Both the position numbers and the translations under genes were made by a program. Source: Pseudomonas sp. CCI4.2 (GTDB taxonomy: Bacteria; Pseudomonadota; Gammaproteobacteria; Pseudomonadales; Pseudomonadaceae). Taken from it: 64,000 bases of DNA. The DNA lies in NCBI RefSeq assembly GCF_034350045.1, contig NZ_CP133781.1:4078501-4142500 (forward strand), in the 5' to 3' direction. The notes under the pieces were generated by a model that worked only from the letters and a program-made list of their open reading frames with translations, searched no databases and was not told where the DNA came from. Each line of letters starts with the position of its first letter. The stretch's first letter is position 1. Below, in pieces: positions 42,787 to 51,900 of the stretch.

Positions 42787-43887
42787 TTACGCGACATCGA
42801 TCCATTCCGTGCCCCGGCCATCCCGGTAAAGATCGGTCATTGCTGCCGTTTTGTGGCCCAACAATTTCTGAGGGTCGCGTCCCTCCAGTTCCTGAAGTCG
42901 GGCTGCCAGGGATCTCATTTCATGGAACGACGGCTGGCTGTCGCCAAGTACGATATTTGCCTTGGCCGCTGCGCGATCGCGGGCGGCTGCGAACGTAACG
43001 GTGAGCACGTTCAGCGTCACAGGCGTGCCCGCGATCGCGCTTGTCGTACGTGCCGAATGGTGAACCAGGTGTTTGGAAATTACCGAATTACGGCACGCTT
43101 TGATTACCTCGCTCAACTGCAGGGAAACGCATTCCAGCCGAAGTGCCGTGCCGATACGAAGGCGGGCGCCCGTCTTTTGCTGAATGACGTGAAGAGCCCC
43201 ATCCGAAACATCCTTAAAAAGCATATTCCGAATATCGTCCCGTCGCTGGCCAGTGAGCAGAGCGAGCTCCATCGCTCGCTTCATCCAAGGCTGTTTAACT
43301 TCAGCGTAGATCAACTTCCAAAGCTCAAGGGTGAGCCGTTGCCTCTGAACTTTCACCCTCGCTGCCCTGGTCACGGTTACCGGATTGTCTGTCCTCCAAC
43401 CCACAGCGATCGCCTCACGGAAAACATCCTGGAGCAATGACCGCATTGCGCGTGCCATTGATGCCTTGCCTTCTGCCTCGATCTCCTTCAAGTAAGTTGC
43501 TACTTCGAGAGTCCCGATTTCTCGAATACCCAGCGTGCCCAAGGCCTTCTCGATCTGATTTAGGCGCCTTCCGATTGTTGCAACGCTGGATGCAGAAAGA
43601 TCGCGTTTCGAATACTCGATCCTGAATTCTACAATCCAATCGCTGAGCGTTCTCCTCGGACCCGCTGCAATTCGCTCCGTGAGGACCGGCCCGGTTTTGA
43701 AAAACGACTCCCTGTTTTGATCGTGAGCTTGCGTAATGGCAGCCGCTTTATCGGAACCAAGCCCATATACCTTGCCGGTTTCTGAGTCCCGGTAGGTGTA
43801 ATAGGTCTTCCCGTTGCGGGCATCCTTTTTTTTATACAAATTCGGTGGAAGGTGTTTTGAGCCTGATTTACGCGGCCTTGGCGCCAT
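42787..43887 (-). CDS. int: Phage-type tyrosine integrase
   Basis: A 366-residue integrase. An N-terminal arm-binding domain at 1-65 (NGKTYYTYRDSETGKVYGLG) is followed by a SAM-like core-binding domain at 78-165. In the catalytic domain the Arg is in TGQRRDDI and the His/Arg pair in HEMRSLAA; HKTAAMTDLY supplies His and the Tyr nucleophile. It integrates and excises the prophage at its attachment site. Its start overlaps the excisionase-like gene by 20 bases. It appears intact although several island neighbours are not. Confidence 0.92.
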   Translation of the reverse strand: MAPRPRKSGSKHLPPNLYKKKDARNGKTYYTYRDSETGKVYGLGSDKAAAITQAHDQNRESFFKTGPVLTERIAAGPRRTLSDWIVEFRIEYSKRDLSASSVATIGRRLNQIEKALGTLGIREIGTLEVATYLKEIEAEGKASMARAMRSLLQDVFREAIAVGWRTDNPVTVTRAARVKVQRQRLTLELWKLIYAEVKQPWMKRAMELALLTGQRRDDIRNMLFKDVSDGALHVIQQKTGARLRIGTALRLECVSLQLSEVIKACRNSVISKHLVHHSARTTSAIAGTPVTLNVLTVTFAAARDRAAAKANIVLGDSQPSFHEMRSLAARLQELEGRDPQKLLGHKTAAMTDLYRDGRGTEWIDVA

Positions 43888-44083
43888 GGCGGTCTCTCGC
43901 TATTCGGCTGGCAAGTGAGCCGGGTTTGAGATATTGAGCGGCTGGATCTACATAATAGCTGCGGCCATGCTTGATGGGGGCCGGGTAGATGTAGCCATCG
44001 CGGGCCCACTTGCGGAGCGTGTTGACCTTTGGGGATGGATCAAAGTTGTTGTCTCCCCACTTTTCAAGCGTAATCTTGGCCAT
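43868..44083 (-). CDS. Excisionase-like DNA-binding protein
   Basis: A 71-residue basic protein with a winged-helix excisionase pattern: PKVNTLRKWARDGYIYPAPIKHGRSYYV. It is directly upstream of the integrase gene and overlaps its start, the usual xis-int arrangement. It would direct excision by binding near the attachment site. It appears complete. Confidence 0.8.
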   Translation of the reverse strand: MAKITLEKWGDNNFDPSPKVNTLRKWARDGYIYPAPIKHGRSYYVDPAAQYLKPGSLASRIARDRHGAKAA

Positions 44084-44122
44084 GCGTGCAACTCCAAGCC
44101 GCCCTATGGCGGCAGAAGGTGG

Positions 44123-44620
44123 TTAGTTGGCGAATTTGAGGATCGCCGCATCGGCAATCTTCATCGCTGCTTGGGCATCGTCCACATAGGCTGGGTCGAA
44201 TCCGCCAGCCAGATGGATGGTCCCCTGGCATGCGCGCAGGTTTTCGCGTGTGAGTTTCAGTGCCGCGATCAGTTCTTCCCGCCCGGCAGCCTCCCCGCGC
44301 CCAATATCCCAAAAACGCTGGGCCCAGTGGTTAGGCGGCGGTGGCGATCCGTCTTGCGCACCCACCGTCATTGCACCTATCGCGCAATCCAGCAGGTCGC
44401 GCTTGTAGGCGTTGTCGCCGTCGATACTCAGGCCGTGACGCCGCAAAGCATCCAGCGCGTTATTCAGGTTCGACTCAGGCGACGGCAGCACCAAATCAAA
44501 GTCTTTCGTGCCGGGACGGCAGGCCACCACCAGCAACTCGCAATCGAGCGGCAGGTGTTGGGCCATATCAAAGATTGCATCTACAGCGGATTCGCGGAAC
44601 TGCTTCTGTAAATCGGACAT
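44123..44620 (-). CDS. Hypothetical phage protein
   Basis: A 165-residue soluble protein from ATG 44620, with GAGGA eight bases upstream. No catalytic motif is recognised. The middle has GAQDGSPPPPNHWAQRFWDIGRGE, and the C-terminal half is helical (LIAALKLTRENLRACQGTIHLAGG). It lies in the minus-strand early operon upstream of the excisionase gene. Family unknown. Confidence 0.7.
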   Translation of the reverse strand: MSDLQKQFRESAVDAIFDMAQHLPLDCELLVVACRPGTKDFDLVLPSPESNLNNALDALRRHGLSIDGDNAYKRDLLDCAIGAMTVGAQDGSPPPPNHWAQRFWDIGRGEAAGREELIAALKLTRENLRACQGTIHLAGGFDPAYVDDAQAAMKIADAAILKFAN

Positions 44621-44676
44621 GTAGAAATCCTCACCTGCCGGATTCTGGCAGGCTTAGTGAAGTTGGGGCGGAGAGG

Positions 44677-44781
44677 TTAAACGGCGAGGATGTGGCCGAA
44701 GAGAACTTCTTGATTGCGTTTGTCAAACCAGAACATGCGGCTGCCACAACAGGGGTCAAGGATCTTTGCAATAGCGCTCAC
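44677..44781 (-). pseudogene. 34-codon remnant of a phage SAM-dependent methyltransferase
   Basis: A GTG start overlaps the stop of the 52-residue upstream ORF. The frame reads MSAIAKILDPCCGSRMFWF, then DKRNQEVLFGHILAV and a stop at 44677. DPCCGSRMFWFD is the opening SAM-binding block of a phage methyltransferase family normally about 150 residues or more. Here an internal deletion seems to have joined the start (VLFG) to a short tail. It is too short to be an enzyme. Confidence 0.6.
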
Positions 44782-44936
44782 TTCAGCACCAAAATCAACA
44801 GAGAGATCACAGCGCAGATGGTGAAGAAAATCGACGCTACTCGTACATAAGTGCCGTTTTCCAAGTCAGACATTGTTGCTGACTTGATAAACGTTACAGC
44901 AGGGAGGATGACGAATACGACTAATGCGATTTTCAT
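44778..44936 (-). CDS. Small membrane protein (52 aa)
   Basis: ATG at 44936 with CGGAG eight bases upstream. Two hydrophobic helices are present, MKIALVVFVILPAVTFI at the N-terminus and FTICAVISLLILVLK at the end, separated by a short polar loop. It is one of a chain of overlapping small phage genes on the minus strand. Function unknown. Confidence 0.65.
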   Translation of the reverse strand: MKIALVVFVILPAVTFIKSATMSDLENGTYVRVASIFFTICAVISLLILVLK

Positions 44937-44958
44937 GATGTTGCTCCGTTAAGACGGG

Positions 44959-45114
44959 CTATCCCCGCAGATGTGCGTACAAGGCCTGTCGCGCTTTCGA
45001 GCAAGCCTTATGGTTACCGTGAGCCCTGGTCTTCCTGCACTGGTCGCAAATGACTTCGTGCCTGATGTCGAGGACTGGCGTGGGCTGTTTTGGATTTGCG
45101 CAAAGGGAGTTCAC
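44959..45114 (-). CDS. Small zinc-finger-like phage protein (51 aa)
   Basis: A GTG start overlaps the stop of the upstream cupin-like gene (45111-45114). The peptide contains VICDQCRKTRAHGNHKACSK, a Cys-x-x-Cys ... His ... Cys arrangement that could hold zinc. It is 51 residues and very basic, ending RQALYAHLRG. Tight overlap with its neighbour supports it as a real gene. Function unknown. Confidence 0.6.
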   Translation of the reverse strand: MNSLCANPKQPTPVLDIRHEVICDQCRKTRAHGNHKACSKARQALYAHLRG

Positions 45115-45668
45115 GATTCATCACTGATGTACTTCTTCCACGGCACCTTTACGCCATTGACCAGAAATCCCCATTCACCTTGCCAATGGCTGGTGATGAA
45201 GAGGGTGAAGACGCCACCAGGTGATACCTAGTCAATGCGGTGGTATTCGCCATGCTTGAGCGTTGCTGTTTCGCCCGGGCGCCGGTCTACGTATTCGGTT
45301 ATCTGGGCGCCGTGCGGGACATTGAAGCCTCGTAGTGCACGGTCTTCGTGATCAAGCAGCCGCTGTTCGGTGTACCAGCCGCGCAAAATCACTGTTCGGG
45401 CGTTCCAAGGGTGGTCATGCATATCCCGATCTGAATCGCGGCGCTTGATGTGGTGAATGCGTAACGACCAGGGAAACCACCGATGCTTCGGCTTGTGGGT
45501 TTCGCGGTGGTAGGGGTTGAACAGCCACCAGCGGCCCATGTACATCTCGACGCCGTCAGCGGACATGATGTGGAGGTAGGGCGTGCGCTGAGCGCGAACG
45601 ATTATCCAGTCAGCGACGGCAGGGCGGGCGAGCAGCTTTGCGGTCAGCCGCCAGAACAGATTGATCAT
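45111..45668 (-). pseudogene. Phage cupin-like protein gene interrupted by an in-frame TAG
   Basis: From ATG 45668 (MINLFWRLTAKLLARP, overlapping the upstream stop as ATGA) the frame runs to a TAG at 45228-45230 after GEYHRID. The same frame then continues SPGGVFTLFITSHWQGEWGF to a TGA at 45111. GAG in place of TAG would give one natural protein of 185 residues, so a single G-to-T nonsense change is the simplest explanation. The N-terminal part has DMHDHPWNARTVILRGWYTE and a beta-rich cupin-like layout. The truncated product might retain activity. Confidence 0.65.
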
Positions 45669-46042
45669 ATCGGCACCTTCGGAGAGGCTGGCAACGGCAT
45701 CCAATGGCTCACGCCGACTATCGCGTCTTCGCCTGCGACACATTGCAGCCAAACACCTCGATTAGGGTCATAACTCACACTGTCTGCGAACGGATCATCC
45801 ATCACTAATGGACTTGTAATCACCCAACCAAGAACGCTATGCAGGTGTGTCGGTAGCCGCGCTGCGATCGGCGCCCATTGCGAAAAGCTTTCAGATTGGC
45901 CTCGAAGCCTGCCCAGTGAGTATGCAGCGTCCTGAAACTTCATGGCTTCGTCATGCAGACGATCAAAGTTCTGAACGTATTTAAGATGCAATGCTTCAAT
46001 TTCGCTCCGATCTTCAGGATGGTTCTGGTGTTCTATTGGCAT
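45665..46042 (-). CDS. Hypothetical phage protein
   Basis: A 125-residue protein starting MPIEHQNHPEDRSEIEALH. An N-terminal helical stretch (KYVQNFDRLHDEAMKFQDAAYSLG without the first Lys kept as core) is followed by a beta-rich end (SYDPNRGVWLQCVAGEDAIVG). Its stop overlaps the next gene's start as ATGA, so it belongs to the minus-strand early operon. Family unknown. Confidence 0.65.
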   Translation of the reverse strand: MPIEHQNHPEDRSEIEALHLKYVQNFDRLHDEAMKFQDAAYSLGRLRGQSESFSQWAPIAARLPTHLHSVLGWVITSPLVMDDPFADSVSYDPNRGVWLQCVAGEDAIVGVSHWMPLPASPKVPI

Positions 46043-46091
46043 GGGTATACCTCACCGGATATATTTCCGGCTTTATCGAGAGGATTGGTTT

Positions 46092-46727
46092 ATGGATCGA
46101 GTCGTGTTTGCAGGCTGCCTACTGCTTATCGTGTTTGGCATATTGCTTGGGGTTGGAATGGGATCTGCCGAAATTACTGCCAACCAAGTTCGAGGCGTTT
46201 TCGAATTACTAAGCTTTGCGGGTAGCGCTGTAACTGCCGTGGTGGCAGTTTTTGCGTTGACCAGTTGGCAGGCTCAATTTCGTCACGCAGAAAGATTCAA
46301 GTCCGTAAAAACGCTACTTGAAGCTTCGAACGATATTCATAAAATGCGGTGCTACCTTTTTAAGCTACAGGAGAAATTTCTGTGGCTTTTGGAAAATGAC
46401 CGCAAGCAAAATGACTTGATAGATGCAGAGGAAGCGAGCAAGAAAGAAGAGTGGTTTGCGATTCAGGACAGATACACGAAAGCATGGTCGGCAGCTGAAA
46501 TATTTTTATCTGAGCGCGAGCGCAGCAACGTTCCTCTAACCGGCAAAAAGTTACGCGCTATTTCTTTTGATCTCCCTATGCAGCTGACTATTCTTTATGC
46601 CAATTCACAGGTATTGGTCGATAGAAATAGCTTTGCGTGGGCAGCTCGAGAAATTGCTGATAACTACGGGGGTCAGGCTAGTGCAACAGTTGCTGCTATT
46701 GAGCGTATTTTCAGTGCTACTAAGTAG
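46092..46727 (+). CDS. Membrane-anchored hypothetical protein with coiled-coil region
   Basis: A 211-residue protein from ATG 46092, with GAGAGGA eight bases upstream. Two N-terminal membrane helices (VVFAGCLLLIVFGILLGVG and AGSAVTAVVAVFALTSW) are followed by a cytoplasmic helical domain of about 150 residues with many charged residues. The lower GC content and AT-rich codons differ from the operon on the other strand, pointing to separate acquisition, perhaps a superinfection-exclusion type cargo gene. The family is not certain. Confidence 0.65.
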   Translation: MDRVVFAGCLLLIVFGILLGVGMGSAEITANQVRGVFELLSFAGSAVTAVVAVFALTSWQAQFRHAERFKSVKTLLEASNDIHKMRCYLFKLQEKFLWLLENDRKQNDLIDAEEASKKEEWFAIQDRYTKAWSAAEIFLSERERSNVPLTGKKLRAISFDLPMQLTILYANSQVLVDRNSFAWAAREIADNYGGQASATVAAIERIFSATK

Positions 46728-46792
46728 GCATGAGTATCGATCAAAAAACCCGCTGTTAGGAATCGGCATTTAGCGCAATAGTTAAGAGTCGT

Positions 46793-48832
46793 TCAGGCGG
46801 CCACCCGACACTGAGTAGCTCGCCATGGATCATTGGCCCGAGCCAACGCCGCCATAGGCGGAGGGCTGACGCTGTTACCGCACATATGAACCTGTTGGGT
46901 CTTAGTGAACGGCTTGCCGTCGGCACCCTTGTCAATGATGTAGTCGGCGGGGAAGCCTTGAGCCCGGTACAGCTCTGCCGGTTGCAGCATCCGAAGACAG
47001 ATGTCGACGATCACGTACGGCGTACCTTTGACCATCACAGTGACCAAGGCCAGGCGATCTTTAGTTGTGACCGTCGGCGCTGGCTTATCGCAGCCGCTCA
47101 TGTTTTCGGTGCCGTAGTAGCTGATCAGAAACGCAGCTACACGTGCACCTTCTTGATGCTCCGGTGACAGCCGCAACGACACCACTGAGCTTTTCCCGCC
47201 GCCGCCCGCAGTGATGGTCGGCGCTGGTTCGTCGATACCCCGGCCGATGTTGGCGCTGAACTGACGTTCCATGAATGCGGAGACCAAGCCGTGATGTGTG
47301 CCGCCGGCGCTGACGGTATGAAGTGGGTCGTCAATGTTCCGAGCGTCACAGTTGCCGCGAAAGTGCACCAGGTTGGCGGCGACCAGTTGTTGCTGGCTGC
47401 CGGTGTTGGTGACCGTTGTCATCGGGTCCTCAATGCTCTTGGCGTCAGTGGCGTTGAAGCCACCGTTCATTTGCGCCATGAACACAGTTGAAATACCCAT
47501 TGCGTGGGCGGCACCGGCTGGCCGCTGGTAATTGCCCCCGCTGGTGATGGTTGGCAATGGAGCATCAAGCGCCTTTCCTTCATCGGCGAAACGAAACTTG
47601 ACCAGATGCGCAGCAGCGATCGCACGGTGGTTGTGAGTCAGCATGGTGCCGAGTGGTTGATCAACTGCAGTTGGCTTGCCTGAGTATTCTGGTCCACCCG
47701 TACCAACCATCACAGGGCTAATCAAAGTCAGTTCGCCGCGATTGGCGCAGGTGACCGTCGGCAACGGATCAAGTGGATCATTGATGCGGTCGCTACCCTG
47801 ATGTGTGGCCGGCGCGATAATCGGACTGACCACGGAGAACGCCCCGCCTTTTGGATACGACGTAACCGTACGCAACGGGTCGTCAACTGATTGCACAGCT
47901 TCATTCGACCAGTTCGCGATTGGCACAATGAATGGCTTAGGGTTGTCGATAACGAACTTCTTCATTCCCTTGGCAACTCGCCTTAGCGTGGCTGGTGCCA
48001 GGTCTTTCTTCCTGCCGAAGATGCTTTTGCCAAGGTCGCTGAAATCAATGCACTCAGCGGCTGTTCGCCACTTCAGTTGCCCTTTGGCTGGCTTCTTCGC
48101 ATGGGTTGGCTCTGGCCACACGATTGGCTGGCCATCGCAGCGGGCGAGCATGAACAGACGTTCGCGGCTGGTGGGAGCACCGAAGTCGCAAGCCTTGATC
48201 ACCTTCCATTCAACGATGTAGCCCAGGAACTCCAGTTCGGTGACAAACGTGGCCCACGTGGTGCCTTTGCGTTTCGGATCGGGGATGAGGAACTGTTGTC
48301 CAATCGGAACCACTTCACCGGGCGCAGCGATCGCACCGCCAAGTTTCATGACGCGCCCGGTCACCTTGCAGCGTTTGGCGATCAGTGGGCCCCATTGCAG
48401 GATCTGCTTCACGTTTTCCAGGCTGATCACACGGGGTTTCTTCTTGCCTGCCCACTTGAGCCCGACCCATGAAAGGTTGCGAATCTCGCGCTTGCGGGGC
48501 TGGCCCCCGGCCGCTTGGCTGTGGTGCGTGCAATCCGGCGACATATGGAACCAGCCGACGGCCTTGCCACCGCACTCGGTATTGGGATCGCCCTCAAAGA
48601 CATCCGTGGTGAAGTGTTTGGTGTGTGGGTGGTTGACGGTGTGCATGCTGATCGCCGCCGGGTTGTGGTTTTTCGCCACGGTCACCGCGCGACCAAGCCC
48701 AATTTCCAGCCCGGTACCGGCACCGCCACCACCACAGAAGAAGTCCACAACGATTTCTTCGTCTTGCGGATTGAAGCCAAGGCCGTACTGAGTTTTGAAA
48801 TCGAAAGGGTTTTTTTTCTGGTGAGCGGACAT
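46793..48832 (-). CDS. Phage-type C5 cytosine DNA methyltransferase
   Basis: A 679-residue methyltransferase. Motif I is VVDFFCGGGGAGTGLEIGLG (residues about 28-47). The catalytic Cys motif is MSPDCTHHSQAAGGQP. The motif VI/VIII region has ISLENVKQILQWGP, and the C-terminal motifs IX-X have YRAQGFPADYII and MCGNSVSPPPM. The large variable middle with repeated DPLPTVT / DPLRTVTS / APLPTIT units (at least six) is typical of long phage cytosine methyltransferases and forms the target-recognition part. It probably protects the element from host restriction. No cognate endonuclease is adjacent. It appears intact. Confidence 0.9.
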   Translation of the reverse strand: MSAHQKKNPFDFKTQYGLGFNPQDEEIVVDFFCGGGGAGTGLEIGLGRAVTVAKNHNPAAISMHTVNHPHTKHFTTDVFEGDPNTECGGKAVGWFHMSPDCTHHSQAAGGQPRKREIRNLSWVGLKWAGKKKPRVISLENVKQILQWGPLIAKRCKVTGRVMKLGGAIAAPGEVVPIGQQFLIPDPKRKGTTWATFVTELEFLGYIVEWKVIKACDFGAPTSRERLFMLARCDGQPIVWPEPTHAKKPAKGQLKWRTAAECIDFSDLGKSIFGRKKDLAPATLRRVAKGMKKFVIDNPKPFIVPIANWSNEAVQSVDDPLRTVTSYPKGGAFSVVSPIIAPATHQGSDRINDPLDPLPTVTCANRGELTLISPVMVGTGGPEYSGKPTAVDQPLGTMLTHNHRAIAAAHLVKFRFADEGKALDAPLPTITSGGNYQRPAGAAHAMGISTVFMAQMNGGFNATDAKSIEDPMTTVTNTGSQQQLVAANLVHFRGNCDARNIDDPLHTVSAGGTHHGLVSAFMERQFSANIGRGIDEPAPTITAGGGGKSSVVSLRLSPEHQEGARVAAFLISYYGTENMSGCDKPAPTVTTKDRLALVTVMVKGTPYVIVDICLRMLQPAELYRAQGFPADYIIDKGADGKPFTKTQQVHMCGNSVSPPPMAALARANDPWRATQCRVAA

Positions 48833-48918
48833 AGATGATCCTCGCCGGTGTGGCGTTATTCGTTGAAGTGGGATATTTGTGTTCGCCCAATAGCTGGGCC
48901 AGCAAAAACGGAAGTCTT

Positions 48919-49299
48919 ATGATCGTCGCAGAGGTGTGCCTTTACGAAAAAGCAATATTGAAGTTCCGCAAGTGGTTCTTCGTTTACTCACTGTTAGCGG
49001 TTGCTGTGCCTATTGCTGTGACATTGGCCGTATGGTGCCTGGACAAGCCAAGCTCTTGGATATCCAGGTCTGGTGCAGTGATGGCTGGAATCGCTTTTCT
49101 TGCACACCTCAAATCCACTGACATGATGGGGGTTTTGACCCCAGGTGGGATGGTGGGCATGAGTTTCGGCGACACACGTAAAAAGTATCTTCCGCAGATA
49201 GTAGTCTTCGGTCGGGTAGCCATCGCAGTTGTATTGATAGGCACCGCGGTCTGGGGCTTTGGTGATCTGCTGCCGGTGGGACTTGCTTCTGCGCAATAG
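48919..49299 (+). CDS. Small membrane protein, prophage cargo
   Basis: A 126-residue protein from ATG 48919, with GGAAG upstream; an ATG at 48835 would add 28 residues. It has about three hydrophobic helices: VYSLLAVAVPIAVTLAVW, SGAVMAGIAFLAHL and VVFGRVAIAVVLIGTAVWGF. A glycine-rich loop (MMGVLTPGGMVGMSFG) lies between. It is on the opposite strand to the methyltransferases on both sides. I do not recognise the family. Confidence 0.6.
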   Translation: MIVAEVCLYEKAILKFRKWFFVYSLLAVAVPIAVTLAVWCLDKPSSWISRSGAVMAGIAFLAHLKSTDMMGVLTPGGMVGMSFGDTRKKYLPQIVVFGRVAIAVVLIGTAVWGFGDLLPVGLASAQ

Positions 49300-49310
49300 G
49301 TGAGGGCGGA

Positions 49311-50609
49311 TCAGGCGGTGAAGAGTTCAAATTGGATCGCCTGGGCGGAAGCCTCGCGGACCATTTTCAGTGTGTGTTCGATGCGGACTTTGGCGATCGC
49401 GGCGTACTCTTCGCTGAGTTCACAGCCGATAAAGTTGAAGCCTTCAAGCATTGCCGCCTTCCCGGTGCTTCCGCTGCCCATAAACGGGTCGAGCGCGGTG
49501 CCACCTGGTGGAGTAACCAAGCGCAGCAGGTAGGCCATCAAGTCAGTGGGCTTTACCGTTGGGTGAACGTTGCCCACTGTTGGGGTGTTCTCAACCTCTC
49601 TGAGCGTCGTGCCGTGGGTGAATTGAGGACCTGGATCAGCTATGCCTTCGTTCCGATCGCGCTGGGTTGCTTTGGGCACTTAGAAGAAGCGGGCGGCGCT
49701 GCCGGTGTCGCCGTGGAAAGCGCCCCGCACGCGTCCCATCATGCCGCTGTACTTCACTGAGCCGCTGAAGCCGTTCGCGGCTGGTTCAGTTCCCAGCACC
49801 GGGGCGCTGGCGCCTGCATTCGTTGGAAAGAGCGCCACAATATCGGGACTGCCGTCGTGTATCAGGTTCGCTGGCCAGCGGCCCAGCGTCGACGGCACCG
49901 CCGTCATAGCGATTGCGCCAGACTTTCCGTTGCCATAGTTGCCGCCGCGAGTATCAACGGTGGTTTCTCGATCCCAGTTTTTTGCCAGGTCGGCTGCGTC
50001 ATCTGCCGTGATGCGGCATGCGTCGATATTGATGGCGCCGGTACCGTGATCCGCCACGTTGGTGGCGACGGTGCAAGCGAACGGCTTGCGAGCCAAGCAG
50101 ATCGGGTCGTGCCCCGGTTTCAGGGCTGTGCCCCAGCCCGCATGTTCGCCTTTCAGGTTGTGGCTCTTCGGAAAACCGCTGCCAAATACCCACATGATTT
50201 GGTCGCGGATCTCAAACCCCGCCATTTCGATACCACAAGCCATGTGGTGATAAGTGCGGGTCGAAGCGAACGACAGCAAGTGACTGCCAGGCTTGAGCAC
50301 CCGAAAGGCTTCGGTCGCCCACTCGAGACTGAACGCTTGAAATGCGCGCATGCCGTTGGGCGTGAGGTCATATTTTCCGGCTTCCGCCGCGATAGAGCGA
50401 TGACCACCATTCGGGCCGCAGGCATCGGCGTGCGAGGGCATGCTCGCTCGGTAGGCGGCGCGATTTTCGATATCTTTACCGTCCCAGCTCTTGCCCATGA
50501 AGCGGATCCCGTAGGGCGGGTCGGTCACAACGCTGTCTACCGACTCGTCGGCCATCTGCCGCATTAGATCCAAGCAGTCGCCGACCAGTATCTGGTAAGA
50601 AGGGGGCAT
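49311..50609 (-). pseudogene. Beta-class N4/N6 DNA methyltransferase split by an in-frame stop
   Basis: From ATG 50609 (AGGAG upstream) the 309-residue first part has the catalytic motif IV DPPYGIRF near residue 31 and the target-recognition region. It stops at TAA 49680-49682 after TGSAARFF. The same frame continues immediately with a GTG and 121 more codons: PKATQRDRNEG, NVHPTVKPTDLMAYLLRL (motif X) and ALDPFMGSGSTG (motif I, SAM binding). The halves together make one normal beta-class enzyme (order IV, TRD, X, I). The stop removes the SAM-binding part from the first product. Two complementing polypeptides remain possible. Confidence 0.8.
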
Positions 50610-50706
50610 GTCGACTCCTGATAGGCGTCGATCTTAATGATCGTTCGCATTCAATTGCTGTGGTTGAGAAGCGCTATTTGAGCTAGATTCATTTCCATTT
50701 GAATGG

Positions 50707-51891
50707 GTGGTGGGCGAAGTGGCAGCGGAAGCTATTAAGGTGTTTATTTCTTATTCTCACGACAGTGATGAACATAAAGCTTGGGTTTTGAAGTTAGCTA
50801 CGGATCTAAGGCGAAATGGTCTAGATGCCATTCTTGATCAATGGGACCTTGTTTTGGGAAGTAATCTCCCTAGATTTATGGAGCAGGGATTAAGCGGTTC
50901 GGAAAAGGTTTTGGTGATTTGTACAGATAACTATATTGAAAAATCTAATGCTGGCAATGGAGGTGTTGGATACGAGGGGCAAATATTAACGGCAGAGATT
51001 TATCGCAGGCAGGATAGCGTTAAATATATTCCTCTGGTTAGGGGTGTGACTGCCGTCGTAAAGACGCCGACTTGCTTTGATGGTCGTTTGTACAGTGACT
51101 TCACAGATCAGGATAATTATGAAAATAACTTTAATGCCTTGATCCATAATCTCTATGGAGTAATGCTTCTGCCTAAGCCTGCGTTAGGTCCTAGTCCTTT
51201 TTTGACGCCTCCGCCAACTATGCCCGTTTTTTGGGGTAGTTCTGCGGAGTATTTTAGCGGGCGATTTGGGAAATCCTTTCCAGGTGTAAGAGGTATAGAG
51301 TGGTTTAGCGGGAAAGTAGCTACGGACAGATTGTGTTTGTTGCTGAAAGAACCACTTGTTTTCGGTAATATTAGCCCGATCTGGTGGTGGCGTACTGGTG
51401 ATCTCCAGATTTCATCCCTGATCCGAGAAGGCGATAATATGCTTTTAATGAACGGGGAAGAACTCGCGATATCGAAAATTGCAGCTGTGGATGGCGCTTA
51501 TTGGCAGCAATTTGTTTATGTAGAAGTTGAACATATGGAGCCTACAGGTGTGTATCCATATTTAAATGTAAAGGCGCAGATCGAATCTCGAGGATACGCG
51601 TTTGAAGAGTTTGGGATATATCAAGGTCGTCATATTTCAAGAGAAGAGTATGACGACGGTGCCGCAATCATAGATGGTGAAATTGTTGATCTTGAAGGGG
51701 GCGCTGAGATAAGACGGCGCTATCTAACTCCTTATAATTTTATTGTCGCGCCGGTTGGCTCGTGTATTAATAATATGGACTTCGATGCGAACAGAGAAAA
51801 GCTATTGGATGGTGTTCTAGCGGGCACAGTCACAATCGAAGAGCTGGCCGAACGAGTGAAGCAGCTTCCAAAGAACTTCTCAGCAATTTAA
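50707..51891 (+). CDS. TIR/SEFIR-domain protein, candidate defence effector
   Basis: About 394 residues, from a GTG at 50707 or one of the nearby GTGs; no start has a strong ribosome site. Residues 8-150 form a TIR/SEFIR fold: IKVFISYSHDSDEHKAWV, NGLDAILDQWDL, SEKVLVICTDNYI and GVGYEGQILTAEI with a candidate Glu. Residues 170-394 are an unassigned domain (WWWRTGDLQISSLI, YVEVEHMEPTGVY). TIR-type proteins in prophages often degrade NAD or signal in anti-phage defence. Codons are clearly more AT-rich than neighbours, a sign of recent transfer. It is convergent with the DUF2303 gene. Confidence 0.75.
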   Translation: MVGEVAAEAIKVFISYSHDSDEHKAWVLKLATDLRRNGLDAILDQWDLVLGSNLPRFMEQGLSGSEKVLVICTDNYIEKSNAGNGGVGYEGQILTAEIYRRQDSVKYIPLVRGVTAVVKTPTCFDGRLYSDFTDQDNYENNFNALIHNLYGVMLLPKPALGPSPFLTPPPTMPVFWGSSAEYFSGRFGKSFPGVRGIEWFSGKVATDRLCLLLKEPLVFGNISPIWWWRTGDLQISSLIREGDNMLLMNGEELAISKIAAVDGAYWQQFVYVEVEHMEPTGVYPYLNVKAQIESRGYAFEEFGIYQGRHISREEYDDGAAIIDGEIVDLEGGAEIRRRYLTPYNFIVAPVGSCINNMDFDANREKLLDGVLAGTVTIEELAERVKQLPKNFSAI

Positions 51892-51900
51892 ATCATAAAC

